The notes: generated from the letters alone by a model not told the origin. A DNA stretch of 35,612 nucleotides from an uncultured Actinomyces sp. (GCA_900541895.1 UWSI01000019.1:1-35612); one strand, 5' to 3'; shown: positions 16,436 to 25,885, counted from the stretch's first letter. A program made the numbers and translations.

Positions 16436-17185
16436 ATGAACGCAGATGCTCATATGCTTTCAGACCCTGACGAGGGCCGCGATGTTGGCGCCACTGTCTT
16501 CTCAGCCAAAAATGCCAGCATCGGCTACTCCCAGACACCGGTCCTGACGGGAATCACCCTCTCGCTCAGCCCCGGACATGCCCTTGCTTTGATCGGTCCA
16601 AATGGATCGGGAAAGACAACGCTCATGCGAGCGCTCTTGGGAAGCGCTCAAGTCATATCTGGAGAAGTGAGCTGCCCGCTGGATTTCCTCGGCTACGTCC
16701 CACAAAACAGTGATATCGACTTGAGCTTCCCAATCAACGTTCGTCAGGTCGTCGAAATGGGAATGTACCCCAAGACAAAACTTCTACGTCCACTCAGTCG
16801 TGAACAGAAAGAAGCGGTCAGTGCAGCATTAGAACAGATTGGCTTAGTCGAGCGTGCCCGCGAGCGCTTTGGGACCCTTTCCGGCGGCCAACGCCAGCGC
16901 GTTCTGGTCGCGCGCGCCTTGGTCGCCAAGCCTCGCATGGTATTGCTTGACGAACCCTTCAACGGTTTGGATGAGCCCAACCGCGAAGCTCTTCTCTCGC
17001 TCATCAACCAAGCAAAAGCTCAGGGAACCGCGTTCATGATTTCAACCCATGACTATCGGGTCGCAACTGAGGTCTGCGATGAGAGCCTCATCGTGGCTGG
17101 ACGCCAAGTTGCCTACGGGCCAACCTCCCAGGTTTTCCGTCCGGAAATCATCAATGAAGCTTTCGGCGGGATTAACAATGTTTAA
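16436..17185 (+). CDS. Metal ABC transporter ATPase
   Basis: A 249-aa ATP-binding subunit energising the metal importer. Walker A is GPNGSGKT (54-61), signature is LSGGQ (148-152), Walker B is MVLLDE (168-173), and the switch is His205 in STHD. VPQNSDIDLSFPINVRQVVEMGMY is characteristic of the Mn/Zn (ZnuC/MntB/SitB) group. It begins nine bases after the binding-protein stop and overlaps the next permease by eight bases. Confidence 0.94.
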   Translation: MNADAHMLSDPDEGRDVGATVFSAKNASIGYSQTPVLTGITLSLSPGHALALIGPNGSGKTTLMRALLGSAQVISGEVSCPLDFLGYVPQNSDIDLSFPINVRQVVEMGMYPKTKLLRPLSREQKEAVSAALEQIGLVERARERFGTLSGGQRQRVLVARALVAKPRMVLLDEPFNGLDEPNREALLSLINQAKAQGTAFMISTHDYRVATEVCDESLIVAGRQVAYGPTSQVFRPEIINEAFGGINNV

Positions 17186-18026
17186 CGCGATCGTAAGCGC
17201 TCCGCCCCTGTGGCAGTCTCCATTTTTCCTTCGCCCCCTACTCTTCCTTGTACTCTTCGGGATTGCATCGGGCGCGGTTGGGACCTTGGTGAATCTTCGC
17301 AACTGGCAATTCGGTGCCGAGGCCTCGGTCCATTCGATCTTCCCGGGGATCGTCGTTGGCGCGGTTTTCGGCGGTATCGATTGGATCCCCGCGGGCGGGG
17401 GAATCTGCGCGATATTCGTTGCTGCCGCATTAACCTGGGCGATGCGCCGCCGCGCACACGAGGCCGCCGCAGCAGTTGTCCTGACCTCTTTCTTCGCGCT
17501 CGGCGTCATTATTTCCCTCAAGAAGGGCGATATGTCGGGCCAAATGGAAGCGCTGATGTTTGGCCGCCTTCTGGAAGTTACTCCCCAGCGCATGGCGATT
17601 TCCCTCATCTTTTGCCTTTTTGCCTGCGTCCTAGTCGTTCTTTCGTGGCGCGCTCAGCTCATGTGCGCCTTTGACAGTGCGGGAGCACTCGCCGCGCGAG
17701 TACCCACGAGGCTGTGCGATGCCTGCCTCAACGCCGCGATGTGCGCAATCGTCGTCGCGGGGGCCTCGGCAATCGGTGTTCTTTTGGTCGTGGGGTACCT
17801 CATTGTCCCCGCACTCGCCGCCCGACTTCTTTCCTCTTCACCGAGGCAGATGCTGGCTTATTCGGTACTTCTTTCCTGCGCAGGTGGGGCGCTGGGGATG
17901 GTAACTCTCCTGGTTCCCCTTTCCAGGCCTACTTCACCTCAAGCCTCGGTTGCTCTGACCCAAGTGGCTCTGTGCGCAGTCATCGTCGGACTGTACAGAG
18001 CACGAAAGCGAGTTCGGACATGTTAG
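17178..18026 (+). CDS. Metal ABC transporter permease 1
   Basis: A 282-aa ABC-3 family membrane subunit with about eight helices. Family marks include GTLVNLRNWQFGAEASVHSIFPGIVVG near the start and AIGVLLVVGYLIVPALAARLL near the end. ATG 17178 is taken because it overlaps the ATPase stop and gives a normal N-terminus; a longer in-frame extension to 17049 would lie inside the ATPase. It probably pairs with the next permease as a heterodimer. Confidence 0.92.
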   Translation: MFNAIVSAPPLWQSPFFLRPLLFLVLFGIASGAVGTLVNLRNWQFGAEASVHSIFPGIVVGAVFGGIDWIPAGGGICAIFVAAALTWAMRRRAHEAAAAVVLTSFFALGVIISLKKGDMSGQMEALMFGRLLEVTPQRMAISLIFCLFACVLVVLSWRAQLMCAFDSAGALAARVPTRLCDACLNAAMCAIVVAGASAIGVLLVVGYLIVPALAARLLSSSPRQMLAYSVLLSCAGGALGMVTLLVPLSRPTSPQASVALTQVALCAVIVGLYRARKRVRTC

Positions 18027-18868
18027 CGATCCTTCTCCTTCCTCTGTGCGAGCTGGCGCTGCTAGGAATTCTCTCCGGAATCGTTGGGACGATGACTGTC
18101 CTGCGCGGGCGCGTGTTCTTTGCTGAGTCGATCACGCACGGAGCCTTTCCGGGTGCGGTGATCGGTGTCGTGTGTGCATCTGTTTTCACTAGGGATCACA
18201 GCATTCTTGCCCTCTGTGTTTTCTTGGGCGCACTGGGTTTGTGCTTGCCGCTTTCTGCATTGATGAGCGCTTTGGCACGAATCCCAGGAGTCTCGGGCAG
18301 CGCTGCTGCCGGGGTCGTCTTGACCTTCAGTTTTGCCTTGGGCTATTTCCTCTCGAAGTGGTTTGCTCCCCTGCCCTTGCAGATTTCGAGTTTCCTCACG
18401 GGCTCAATCATGACCGTTACCCCGGTGGATATTGCGCTTGCAGGCATGGCATTGGTCTGCGCGCTATGTATTCTTACCTTGCGCGGACGCCACATTCTTC
18501 TCTTGTCTTTCGACGCACAGGGATACCGAGCAGCCTTTCGTTCCTCCCCCGGCGCCTTTGTGCTCACCGACGCGCTTATCTCTGCTCTTATCACGGTTTG
18601 TCTCATCGTGATGATTCCCGCGGTGGGCACACTGCTTCCCTTGGCATTGCTTATTGCACCAAGTGCCGGTTTGATGCGTTTTATTGCCCGACCCGGAGTC
18701 TTAATGGTCGCTTCAGCGCTCGCAGCTCTTGTAATTTCTGCCTGTGGTTTCGCAATTTCCCTCATTCTTGAGCTATCAACGGGCGGATGCATTGCTTTAG
18801 CGGCAGGAATTTTCTTCTGCGGGTGCGTGACGTGGGAGGCTTTGTCATCGAGGCCAAAAGCCAACTAA
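18020..18868 (+). CDS. Metal ABC transporter permease 2
   Basis: A 282-aa ABC-3 family permease, equal in length to permease 1 and a paralogue of it: GIVGTMTVLRGRVFFAESITHGAFPGAVIGV aligns with the same region. ATG 18020 overlaps the preceding TAG by seven bases. About eight membrane helices. It completes the importer (binding protein, ATPase, two permeases). Confidence 0.92.
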   Translation: MLAILLLPLCELALLGILSGIVGTMTVLRGRVFFAESITHGAFPGAVIGVVCASVFTRDHSILALCVFLGALGLCLPLSALMSALARIPGVSGSAAAGVVLTFSFALGYFLSKWFAPLPLQISSFLTGSIMTVTPVDIALAGMALVCALCILTLRGRHILLLSFDAQGYRAAFRSSPGAFVLTDALISALITVCLIVMIPAVGTLLPLALLIAPSAGLMRFIARPGVLMVASALAALVISACGFAISLILELSTGGCIALAAGIFFCGCVTWEALSSRPKAN

Positions 18869-18935
18869 CACCCCCGTACAGCAGTGCGTTATACAACCAA
18901 AATTAGGCATGAAAACATGCGCCTCACTCAACAAA

Positions 18936-18960
18936 AGGGGCGCCGCAATGCGGCGCCCCT
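18936..18960 (-). terminator. 11-bp perfect hairpin downstream of mdh
   Basis: Bases 18936-18946 pair perfectly with 18950-18960 around AAT. On the minus strand it is followed by TTTTGTTG, so it best fits the end of mdh; it may also block read-through from the metal operon. Confidence 0.75.
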
Positions 18961-19025
18961 CATGCAGTTAGACCAAGAAAGTCAGGCGAAGCAGCTCTTG
19001 ATCAAACCGTAAATTTCAGCGAACT

Positions 19026-20015
19026 TCACTTGATGAAGCCAAGCTGCTTCACGGTGTTGTATTCATCCTGCAGTGCAGCAATGTTGTGCTCGATGCCAGC
19101 GCGAGTTGCCTCAGAAACCTCCAGGCCCTCGACAACCTGCCACTCGCCACCATCAGAGGTGACGGGCAAGCCGAAGCACAGGCCGGCGGGAACACCATAG
19201 TGCTCTCCATCAGTCATGATGGCGGCGGGGGGGAACCACCACGCGGGGGTTCCCAGAACCCAGTCGTGCATGTGGTCAATTGCAGCGTTTGCTGCGGAGG
19301 CGGCCGAAGATGCACCACGAGCCTCGATGATCGCCGCACCACGCTTGGCAACGGTCGGACGGAAGTAATCCGAGAGCCAGGCCTCGTCAACAAGGCCGGA
19401 AGCAGCCTGTCCGCCAACGGTCGCGTAGGAGACATCGGGGTACTGGTCGGCGGAGTGGTTACCCCAAACAACCAGGTTCTTCACGTCAGCCACAGCAGCA
19501 CCGGTCTTGTGTGCCAGCTGCGAGATTGCACGGTTGTGGTCCAGACGCATCATGGCGGTGAAGCGCGATGCGGGAACGTCGCCTGCTGCGTGAGCGGCGA
19601 TGGTGGCGTTGGTATTGGCCGGGTTGCCAACGACCAGGACGCGCACGTCTTCAGCGGCGCCGTCGTTAATGGCCTTGCCCTGAGGGCCAAAGATACCGGC
19701 GTTGGCCTCGAGGAGGTCAGCGCGCTCCATGCCTGCACGGCGAGGCATCGCACCAACCAGGAAGGCAGCGTTGGTGCCCTGGAATGCAGCCTTGGGGTCA
19801 TCATAGATATCCACGCCTGCGAGCAGGGGGAATGCACAGTCATCAAGCTCCATTGCGGTACCCTCAGCGGCTTTCACGCCCTGGGGGATCTCCAGCAGGT
19901 TGAGCTTAACGGGAGTATCCGGACCGAACACGGCTCCCGAAGCGATGCGGAAAAGAAGGGCGTAACCGATGTGTCCGGCTGCACCGGTGACGGTGACAAT
20001 ACGAGGTTCTGCCAT
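19026..20015 (-). CDS. mdh: Malate dehydrogenase
   Basis: A 329-aa NAD-dependent enzyme interconverting malate and oxaloacetate. GAAGHIGYALLFRIASG (11-27) is the nucleotide loop of the cytosolic-type MDH group, followed by the mobile-loop PRRAGMERADLL with substrate Arg, the VVGNPANTN segment, and the catalytic His in VVWGNHSADQYPDVSYA. ATG 20015 is preferred over GTG 20024 because AAGGAG is eight bases before it and would abut the GTG. Single gene with its own terminator. Confidence 0.96.
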   Translation of the reverse strand: MAEPRIVTVTGAAGHIGYALLFRIASGAVFGPDTPVKLNLLEIPQGVKAAEGTAMELDDCAFPLLAGVDIYDDPKAAFQGTNAAFLVGAMPRRAGMERADLLEANAGIFGPQGKAINDGAAEDVRVLVVGNPANTNATIAAHAAGDVPASRFTAMMRLDHNRAISQLAHKTGAAVADVKNLVVWGNHSADQYPDVSYATVGGQAASGLVDEAWLSDYFRPTVAKRGAAIIEARGASSAASAANAAIDHMHDWVLGTPAWWFPPAAIMTDGEHYGVPAGLCFGLPVTSDGGEWQVVEGLEVSEATRAGIEHNIAALQDEYNTVKQLGFIK

Positions 20016-20232
20016 TGTGGGCACTCCTTCAGTTATTTCGTGCGGCTATCCATCGCCGCAACGACCTGATGATCGTTACTCCTCAAGCCTATTGCCTCGA
20101 AGGACTAATTCGCGGTGTCAGCAGTCCCAAGTACGACAGGAATCCAGCTTTTCTACCTATGATCTCCATCACAGAGAATCTTTTAGTGATCCATAAACAC
20201 CCAAGTCCCACTCAGCTGCAGGTCGGCGGACC

Positions 20233-20245
20233 TACTATGTCTAAG
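20233..20245 (+). promoter_or_regulatory. Candidate leaderless promoter for the CLC gene
   Basis: TACTAT (20233-20238) ends six bases before the GTG start and no ribosome site is present, the pattern of actinobacterial leaderless messages. The -35 is weak. Confidence 0.35.
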
Positions 20246-22119
20246 TGAGCGATCCTCAGAATTCAGCCCCAGACACCTTCGCTTCGCGCATCGGCCGCAT
20301 ATGCACCGTGCATAGAAGTGCACTTGCTATTGCCGCAGCAATCGTTGGCACATTTGCCGGATCCGCAGCAGTCCTCTTCAATCTCATGATTGGCGCGTGG
20401 ACCTGGGTCACTACCGGGTACTGGGACTACACGCAGCACATCGGCCAGGCACACGGACGACTCAATATTCCGGCCTGGATATTCCTCCTCATTGCTCCCG
20501 TAATCTCGGCTTTCATTTACGGCCCGCTCATCTCACATTTTGCCCCTTCTGCAAAGGGGCACGGGATTCCCGAGGTTATGCTGGCCGTCCAGAAAAAAGG
20601 GGGATATATCCCCGCAAAAGTCGCAGTTGTCAAACTACTCGCTTCTGCCCTCACCATCGGAGGAGGCGGTTCTGCAGGGCGAGAGGGCCCAATCGTCCAG
20701 ATTGGCGCCTCTTTAGGTTCCTCGTTTGCTTCACTCCTGCATCTTCCCAAGGAACGAGTGATCCTTTTAGCGGCCTGCGGTAGCGGGGCGGGAATCGCAG
20801 CGACTTTCCATGCTCCCCTAGCCGGCGCTTTCTTTGCTTTGGAGGTAATCCTCACCCAATTCACTGCCGAGGCCTTTGGCTACGTTGTCGTTTCCTCTGT
20901 CCTTGCCTCATTGGTCACGCGGGCCGCCGTTGGCGATCATCCCCTCATTGATTTAGGCGAGACTTTCCCCTTGCAGTCACTTCCCGATATCACGTGGGTC
21001 GCCATCCTCGGTGTCATCGCGGGACTTGTCGGACTTGCTTTCTCAAAGTTCCTTTATCTCAGTGAGGACTGGATTGATGCTTTCTGGTCACATATTCCCC
21101 TCCCCAACTGGTGCCGCGCAGGGGTCTTGAGCATTGCTTTGGGAGCAGCACTCATCGCTTTTCCTTACATGTACGGTTCGGGCTACCCCATCGAAATTTC
21201 TGCGATTTTTGGCTCTTACTCGATACCTTTCCTCGCTCTTCTATTAGTCGGAAGAATTCTCTATACCTCATACACCATCGGTATCGGCGGATCAGGAGGA
21301 ATTTTTGCCCCAACGCTCTTTATGGGAGCAATGACGGGGATGGTCTTCGGCCAACTTGTTTCCCCTTGGGCAGTTTCTCAAAGCGCGATCTTTGGCGTCA
21401 TCGGAATGGGAGCAGCTTTTGCTGGAGCAGCACGCGCACCAATGACCGCGGTTCTCATCATCGTCGAGATGACCGGTCAATATTCTTTGGTTTTACCAAT
21501 GATGCTCGCTGTCATCATTGCCACCTTCACTTCGCGACTTTTCACCCGTTCAACGATCTACACAGAGAAGCTTCGTCGCCGAGGTGACGTCCTCCACGAA
21601 CCCGTCGACGACACCCTGCTTGGCCGCCAAAGCGCAGGTCAACTCATGACAAAGCCAAGCCAAGTATTGACAGATGACATGACGCTTCTACAGGCGCAGG
21701 AGTATTTCCAAGCAGCCTCTGCCCCGTCTCTTCCTGTCATCGCCGCAACAGACCGCTATCGTGATCAGCCCCGTTACTTGGGCATGCTCACTGCACATGA
21801 ATTCAGCTCTTTCCTTTCACGCGGACTCCCCCCACACACACGAATCTCCTCTCTTGCGCTAGACACGTCTTGTTCACTCCCCATGTCAGCTCGTCCCTCC
21901 CTGATCCTTTCTCGCATGAGCGCAGACGATAATCCCTGGGCGCTCGCGGTCGTGGACGAGGATCTCACCACTCCTCATCTCCTGGGATGGATTACCCAAC
22001 AGAGCCTCGTGAAGAAAATTGCTACGCAACAGAAGCGCGCAATCTCAGCAGGACATAAAACATCATGGGGATCTCGTTGGAAAGAACACCATTCTCACGC
22101 TTCTGGACACGTAGACTGA
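20245..22119 (+). CDS. CLC-family chloride channel/antiporter with C-terminal CBS domains
   Basis: A 624-aa membrane protein. The CLC core (about 20-440) shows GHGIPE (105-110, the anion site usually GSGIPE), GSAGREGP with gating Glu147, GSGAGIAATFHAPLAGAFFALEV, and GIGGSGGIFAPTLFMGA. Two CBS-like halves follow (about 465-525 and 535-595), likely sensing nucleotides. At the place of the inner proton glutamate (EE in E. coli ClcA) the sequence reads Glu200-Val201, so whether it is a Cl-/H+ exchanger or a channel is open. Start GTG at 20245. Four bases separate it from the acyl-CoA synthetase gene, suggesting cotranscription. Confidence 0.92.
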   Translation: MSDPQNSAPDTFASRIGRICTVHRSALAIAAAIVGTFAGSAAVLFNLMIGAWTWVTTGYWDYTQHIGQAHGRLNIPAWIFLLIAPVISAFIYGPLISHFAPSAKGHGIPEVMLAVQKKGGYIPAKVAVVKLLASALTIGGGGSAGREGPIVQIGASLGSSFASLLHLPKERVILLAACGSGAGIAATFHAPLAGAFFALEVILTQFTAEAFGYVVVSSVLASLVTRAAVGDHPLIDLGETFPLQSLPDITWVAILGVIAGLVGLAFSKFLYLSEDWIDAFWSHIPLPNWCRAGVLSIALGAALIAFPYMYGSGYPIEISAIFGSYSIPFLALLLVGRILYTSYTIGIGGSGGIFAPTLFMGAMTGMVFGQLVSPWAVSQSAIFGVIGMGAAFAGAARAPMTAVLIIVEMTGQYSLVLPMMLAVIIATFTSRLFTRSTIYTEKLRRRGDVLHEPVDDTLLGRQSAGQLMTKPSQVLTDDMTLLQAQEYFQAASAPSLPVIAATDRYRDQPRYLGMLTAHEFSSFLSRGLPPHTRISSLALDTSCSLPMSARPSLILSRMSADDNPWALAVVDEDLTTPHLLGWITQQSLVKKIATQQKRAISAGHKTSWGSRWKEHHSHASGHVD

Positions 22120-22123
22120 AGGC

Positions 22124-24049
22124 ATGTCTGAAACACCCGCACACCCGGAACTTCCAGCCGAGAACACCAACGCTTTGCCCGCAGAACCAGCCTCAGGTAA
22201 CGAAGACGTTATCGACGGCGAAACCCACGCCTTAGAATGGCATGCGCCCGTCCTGGTTCGTAATGACGAGCACACAACAATCCCTCATCTATTAGCCAAG
22301 CGCGTTCAGCGCGCACCCCGACGCCCGCTGATTGCACGCAAGCTCGAAATGGGATCAACATGGCAGAACATGACTGCCGCAGAGTTCTACGAAGACGTCC
22401 AGACCACCGCAGCTGGGCTCATCGGTCTGGGGCTTAACTATGGTGATGCAATCGCGATCATGTCACGAACACGCTACGAGTGGACGCTCCTAGACTTTGC
22501 CGCATGGACCGCGGGGTTACTCCCCGTTCCGATTTATGAAACGGCCTCGGGTGAGCAGATTGAGTACATCATCAAAGATGCAGACGTTCGCGCCGTAGTG
22601 ACGGAAACAGTCACCCAGCGTGAACTGGTACTAGATGCATGTCACCGCCTTGGTAAAGATGACATCACAGTGCTCTCTCTTGACGCGGAAGCAATGCAGA
22701 CTATCCGAGATGCGGGTATCACAGTGCCACGCGCGTCTGTTGCAGCCCGAACTCAAGCACTGACTACCGATACCCTGGCAACGATTGTTTACACATCGGG
22801 GACAACGGGACGCCCGAAGGGCACTGAAATCACCCACGGCAATTTCACTGAGCTCGCGCTCAACTCCCACGCATGGATGCCTGAAATTGCCATGGGGCAA
22901 GATTCACGTTTGCTCCTTTTCCTTCCCCTCGCCCATGTTTTCGCGCGCTTCCTCCAGGTATTCCAGCTCAGTGGCGAAGGAATCCTTGGCCACACCCCTG
23001 ATATCAAGAATCTGCTCTCGGACCTAGCGACTTTCAAGCCTTCTTATCTGCTTGTTGTTCCTCGTGTCCTTGAAAAGATTTACAACTCTGCCGATGCGAA
23101 AGCTGGTCGCGGTGGAAAGCAAAAAATTTTCCGCTGGGCTGCGAACGTGGCTGTCGAATACTCGCAGGCACTTGAAACTCCCGAAGGTCCCTCACGCCGC
23201 CTAAAGATGCAGCACGCTGCCGCTACTCGCTTGGTTTATTCAAAGATTCTGCAGCTTGTCGGCGGCAACGCTCACTACATCATCTCCGGCGGTGCTCCCC
23301 TATCGCAAAGACTTGCCCATTTCTACACCGGACTTGGACTTCCCGTTTTGGAAGGCTACGGCCTGACAGAAACTGTGGGTCCTCTTTCCGTGAATACACC
23401 CCGCTTGTCAAAGATTGGCACCGTCGGACCAGCACTTCCTCCCCTTTCGGTGCGTATCTCCGAAGAAGGAGAAATCCTTATTAAGGGGCCATCGGTTTTC
23501 CGCGGCTACCACAACAATCCCGAGGCCACTGCCGAGGCCTTTACCGAGGACGGTTGGTTTAAGAGCGGTGATTTAGGTTCGCTTGACCGCGATGGCTACG
23601 TCCGAATTACGGGTCGCGCTAAAGACATTATTGTCACTGCTGGTGGGAAGAACGTCGCACCAGCATCACTGGAAGACCCCTTGCGTGGGCATCCTTTGAT
23701 CTCACAGGTGATTGTTGTGGGCGATAAGCGTCCCTTCATTTCGGCACTCATCACTCTCGACCCGGAAATGCTTCAATTGTGGCTCAAAAACCACGGATTG
23801 CCTCCCATGTCAATCAGCGAGGCAGCCACGAATATCGAGGTGCTTTCAGCTCTGGAACGTGCCGTTGAGCGTGCGAATGAACATGTTTCACGTGCAGAAT
23901 CGATTCGAAAGATCCACGTCCTCACAAGCGATTTCACCGAGGCGAATGGACTCCTCACCCCTTCACTCAAGGTCAAGCGAAAGGCTGTGCTTGAACGCTA
24001 CGCCAACGTTATTGACGACATCTACGGAGGTCCCGTTCAAAACGGCTAA
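22124..24049 (+). CDS. Long-chain fatty-acid-CoA ligase (AMP-forming)
   Basis: A 641-aa ANL-superfamily enzyme activating long-chain fatty acids to acyl-CoA via acyl-AMP, FadD15-like. P-loop YTSGTTGRPKGTEITHGN, GYGLTETVGPLSVN, the hinge-side SGDLGSLDRDGYVRITGRAKDIIVTAGGKNVAP block and the C-terminal LTPSLKVKRKAVLERY are all present. An N-terminal extension of about 40 residues is acidic and probably disordered. ATG 22124 has a weak AAGG ribosome site; translation is likely coupled to the CLC gene just upstream. Substrate chain length is not readable from sequence. Confidence 0.94.
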   Translation: MSETPAHPELPAENTNALPAEPASGNEDVIDGETHALEWHAPVLVRNDEHTTIPHLLAKRVQRAPRRPLIARKLEMGSTWQNMTAAEFYEDVQTTAAGLIGLGLNYGDAIAIMSRTRYEWTLLDFAAWTAGLLPVPIYETASGEQIEYIIKDADVRAVVTETVTQRELVLDACHRLGKDDITVLSLDAEAMQTIRDAGITVPRASVAARTQALTTDTLATIVYTSGTTGRPKGTEITHGNFTELALNSHAWMPEIAMGQDSRLLLFLPLAHVFARFLQVFQLSGEGILGHTPDIKNLLSDLATFKPSYLLVVPRVLEKIYNSADAKAGRGGKQKIFRWAANVAVEYSQALETPEGPSRRLKMQHAAATRLVYSKILQLVGGNAHYIISGGAPLSQRLAHFYTGLGLPVLEGYGLTETVGPLSVNTPRLSKIGTVGPALPPLSVRISEEGEILIKGPSVFRGYHNNPEATAEAFTEDGWFKSGDLGSLDRDGYVRITGRAKDIIVTAGGKNVAPASLEDPLRGHPLISQVIVVGDKRPFISALITLDPEMLQLWLKNHGLPPMSISEAATNIEVLSALERAVERANEHVSRAESIRKIHVLTSDFTEANGLLTPSLKVKRKAVLERYANVIDDIYGGPVQNG

Positions 24050-24063
24050 GCAAGACTAGCCGC

Positions 24064-24115
24064 AAAGAAAAACCCGGTACATCGCTCACCACGACGATGC
24101 ACCGGGTTTTCTTTT
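24064..24115. terminator. Bidirectional rho-independent terminator
   Basis: AAAACCCGGT and a second short segment (CATCG) pair with CGATG and ACCGGGTTTT around a loop near 24085-24095. T-runs flank it on both strands (TTTTCTTTT on plus; TTTTTCTTT on minus). It ends the CLC-acyl-CoA synthetase operon and probably also the minus-strand remnant that follows. Confidence 0.85.
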
Positions 24116-24422
24116 ATTGCGAGGCCAATGCAGCAGTTGGCGGTGTATGTGCCGCCCGTAGGGCCGGGTAGAGACCTGCAATTGCTCCAATGACCAATGG
24201 AGCCCCGAGGCCAGCGGCGATGACGTACCACGCGATAGTGACGGGCCATCCGTATGCGAGACACATTCCCCATGTGACCGCCGTGCCAATCACACATCCC
24301 ACGCATCCGCCAAGGAAGAAGAGGAGCAGAGCCTCGGCAAGAAATTGCATGCAGATATGTCCCCGTTTGGCTCCCAGAGAACGCCTGCACGTTTCCCGGG
24401 CCCGTCCCTCCCCGTCACTCAC
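24114..24422 (-). pseudogene. FtsX/MacB-type ABC permease, C-terminal remnant
   Basis: The 102 codons encode only the end of a MacB/FtsX-like permease: RRSLGAKRGHI, then LAEALLLFFLGGCVGCVIG (helix), a second helix pair, and AGLYPALRAAHTPPTAAL. Full proteins are about 380-650 aa with four helices and a large extracytoplasmic domain, all missing here. Homology ends about 20 bases before the stop of the symporter gene, so the junction may mark where the lactose module or a deletion arrived. The partner ATPase is absent. Confidence 0.8.
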
Positions 24423-24442
24423 CCCCGGCGGGGCAAGAAAAC

Positions 24443-25885
24443 TCAGCTTTCCTTGGCGTCAGAGCGGACTATGCTCTCCTCCAGGAGAGAAACGATCTCA
24501 CCATGCTTCTCCTCAGTCAGGGTAACCTTGCGGGCGAATACGATGAAGGACAGGACAATCACCGTGAGGGGTACGTAGAACGCGGCGGTCTTGAAAGTCT
24601 CAATGTTGGCGCTCGTCAACAGGTCAGGGTCGACGTCGTTGGTCATAGCAGCGGCGATGGCGACGAAACCGACAATGGAGTTGGACAGAGCACCCGCAAT
24701 CTTGTCGAGCATGGGTCGCACCGAGAGGGTAACAGCCTCGTTGCGCTTGCCAGTCTTCCACTGGCCATACTCGACGGAGTCCGTGATCGTGACGATCGCG
24801 GTCATCTGAATACAGGTGGCGGGCAGGTAGAACAGGACCAAAGCGATAAAGACGATCGTGAGGTTCGTCGAGAAGAGGATGAAGAGGATGTACGCAGCGA
24901 TCATAAGCACCATACCTCCGAGATAGAGGTAGCGGCGCGGTACGCGGCGGTTGATCATCGGGTACAGGGGCGTGACGGCCAAGCCGACAACAAAGGCGAT
25001 AATACCGACTATTGAGTATTTATCAGGTAGGCGCAACACAAACTTGAAGAGGTAGAACATAAAGCCTGTGGTCGCAACGTTGGCAATGGAATACAAGACA
25101 TAGGACAGGGACACCCACAGGAGCTGGTCATTGCGCCAAATGGCGCGGAAAGCCTGCAGGGGGTTCGATTTCTCACCCGAATTACGCAGGACACTCTCTT
25201 CCTCGCGGGCGCCGAAGGCGACAGCCAGACAGGTGACAATGCTGAGGCCAGCGATGACTGCGCCAAAACCGGTCCAGCCGGCCTGACTCTCCGAACCCGC
25301 TCCAGCTATGGCGCTAAAGAAGCCAACCACGGGGACGACAATCGCGGTGACGCCATTGTAGCCAATGGAGCCCGTGAAGGTGCCGAGGGCAGTGTAGACA
25401 CTGCGCTCCTGCGAAGAGGAAGACAGAGCAGGGATCATGCCCCAGTAGGAGATGTCGCGCAGTGAGTAGAGGACGTCGAGCACCACGAAGACGACGATGA
25501 AGACGACGATGAAGACACCCTTGTTGACATTGACGAGGCCAAAGAGGCCCGTGAAGATCGCGAAGAGCAGGATGGACGATCCAACACCACCGATGACCTG
25601 CCACGGCTTGAAGCGCCCCCAGCGCGAGGTGGTGTTATCCACCAGGTTTCCCAGGAGTGGGTCGATGAAAATCTCAACGATTCGGATGATGAAGACGAGG
25701 GCCGCAATGATGGCGATCATTGCCTTAGCTTCGGAGTGCTCGTAGTTACGGAACAGAGTCTGCGCCACGTAGTAGGTGACAAAGAATGTCGAGAGGGCAT
25801 TGTAGTACGCAGCCTGTCCCAGATTTCCGATCGCGTAGCAGATTCGCGATACCCAGCTCTTGTGCACACCCCGTTCGTGCGACAT
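24443..25885 (-). CDS. GPH-family sugar (glycoside) cation symporter
   Basis: A 480-aa MFS-type transporter of the glycoside-pentoside-hexuronide family (MelB/LacS core). The opening SRICYAIGNLGQAAYYNALSTFFVTYYV, then FIDPLLGNLVDNTTSRWGRFKPW (the family's Asp/Arg loop) and GQWKTGKRNEAVTLSVRPMLDKIAGAL in the second half are typical. About twelve helices. ATG 25885 has GAAGGAGAGG upstream; a 27-residue longer frame is rejected. It is divergent from a LacZ-type beta-galactosidase, so lactose or a beta-galactoside is the likely substrate (inference). Confidence 0.92.
   Translation of the reverse strand: MSHERGVHKSWVSRICYAIGNLGQAAYYNALSTFFVTYYVAQTLFRNYEHSEAKAMIAIIAALVFIIRIVEIFIDPLLGNLVDNTTSRWGRFKPWQVIGGVGSSILLFAIFTGLFGLVNVNKGVFIVVFIVVFVVLDVLYSLRDISYWGMIPALSSSSQERSVYTALGTFTGSIGYNGVTAIVVPVVGFFSAIAGAGSESQAGWTGFGAVIAGLSIVTCLAVAFGAREEESVLRNSGEKSNPLQAFRAIWRNDQLLWVSLSYVLYSIANVATTGFMFYLFKFVLRLPDKYSIVGIIAFVVGLAVTPLYPMINRRVPRRYLYLGGMVLMIAAYILFILFSTNLTIVFIALVLFYLPATCIQMTAIVTITDSVEYGQWKTGKRNEAVTLSVRPMLDKIAGALSNSIVGFVAIAAAMTNDVDPDLLTSANIETFKTAAFYVPLTVIVLSFIVFARKVTLTEEKHGEIVSLLEESIVRSDAKES

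Noticed and set aside
17714..18019. N-terminal extension of the second metal permease
   Set aside because: It lies wholly inside permease 1 in another frame and is rich in Arg and Cys; the ATG at 18020 gives the normal family start.
19086..20069. A 327-codon plus-strand frame over mdh
   Set aside because: Antisense shadow of a clear malate dehydrogenase; composition is odd (rich in Gly, Cys and His) with no family.
20237..20248. A three-codon ATG mini-frame overlapping the CLC GTG
   Set aside because: Probably chance: the ATG falls within and just after the proposed -10 element, so it would not be in the message if the gene is leaderless.
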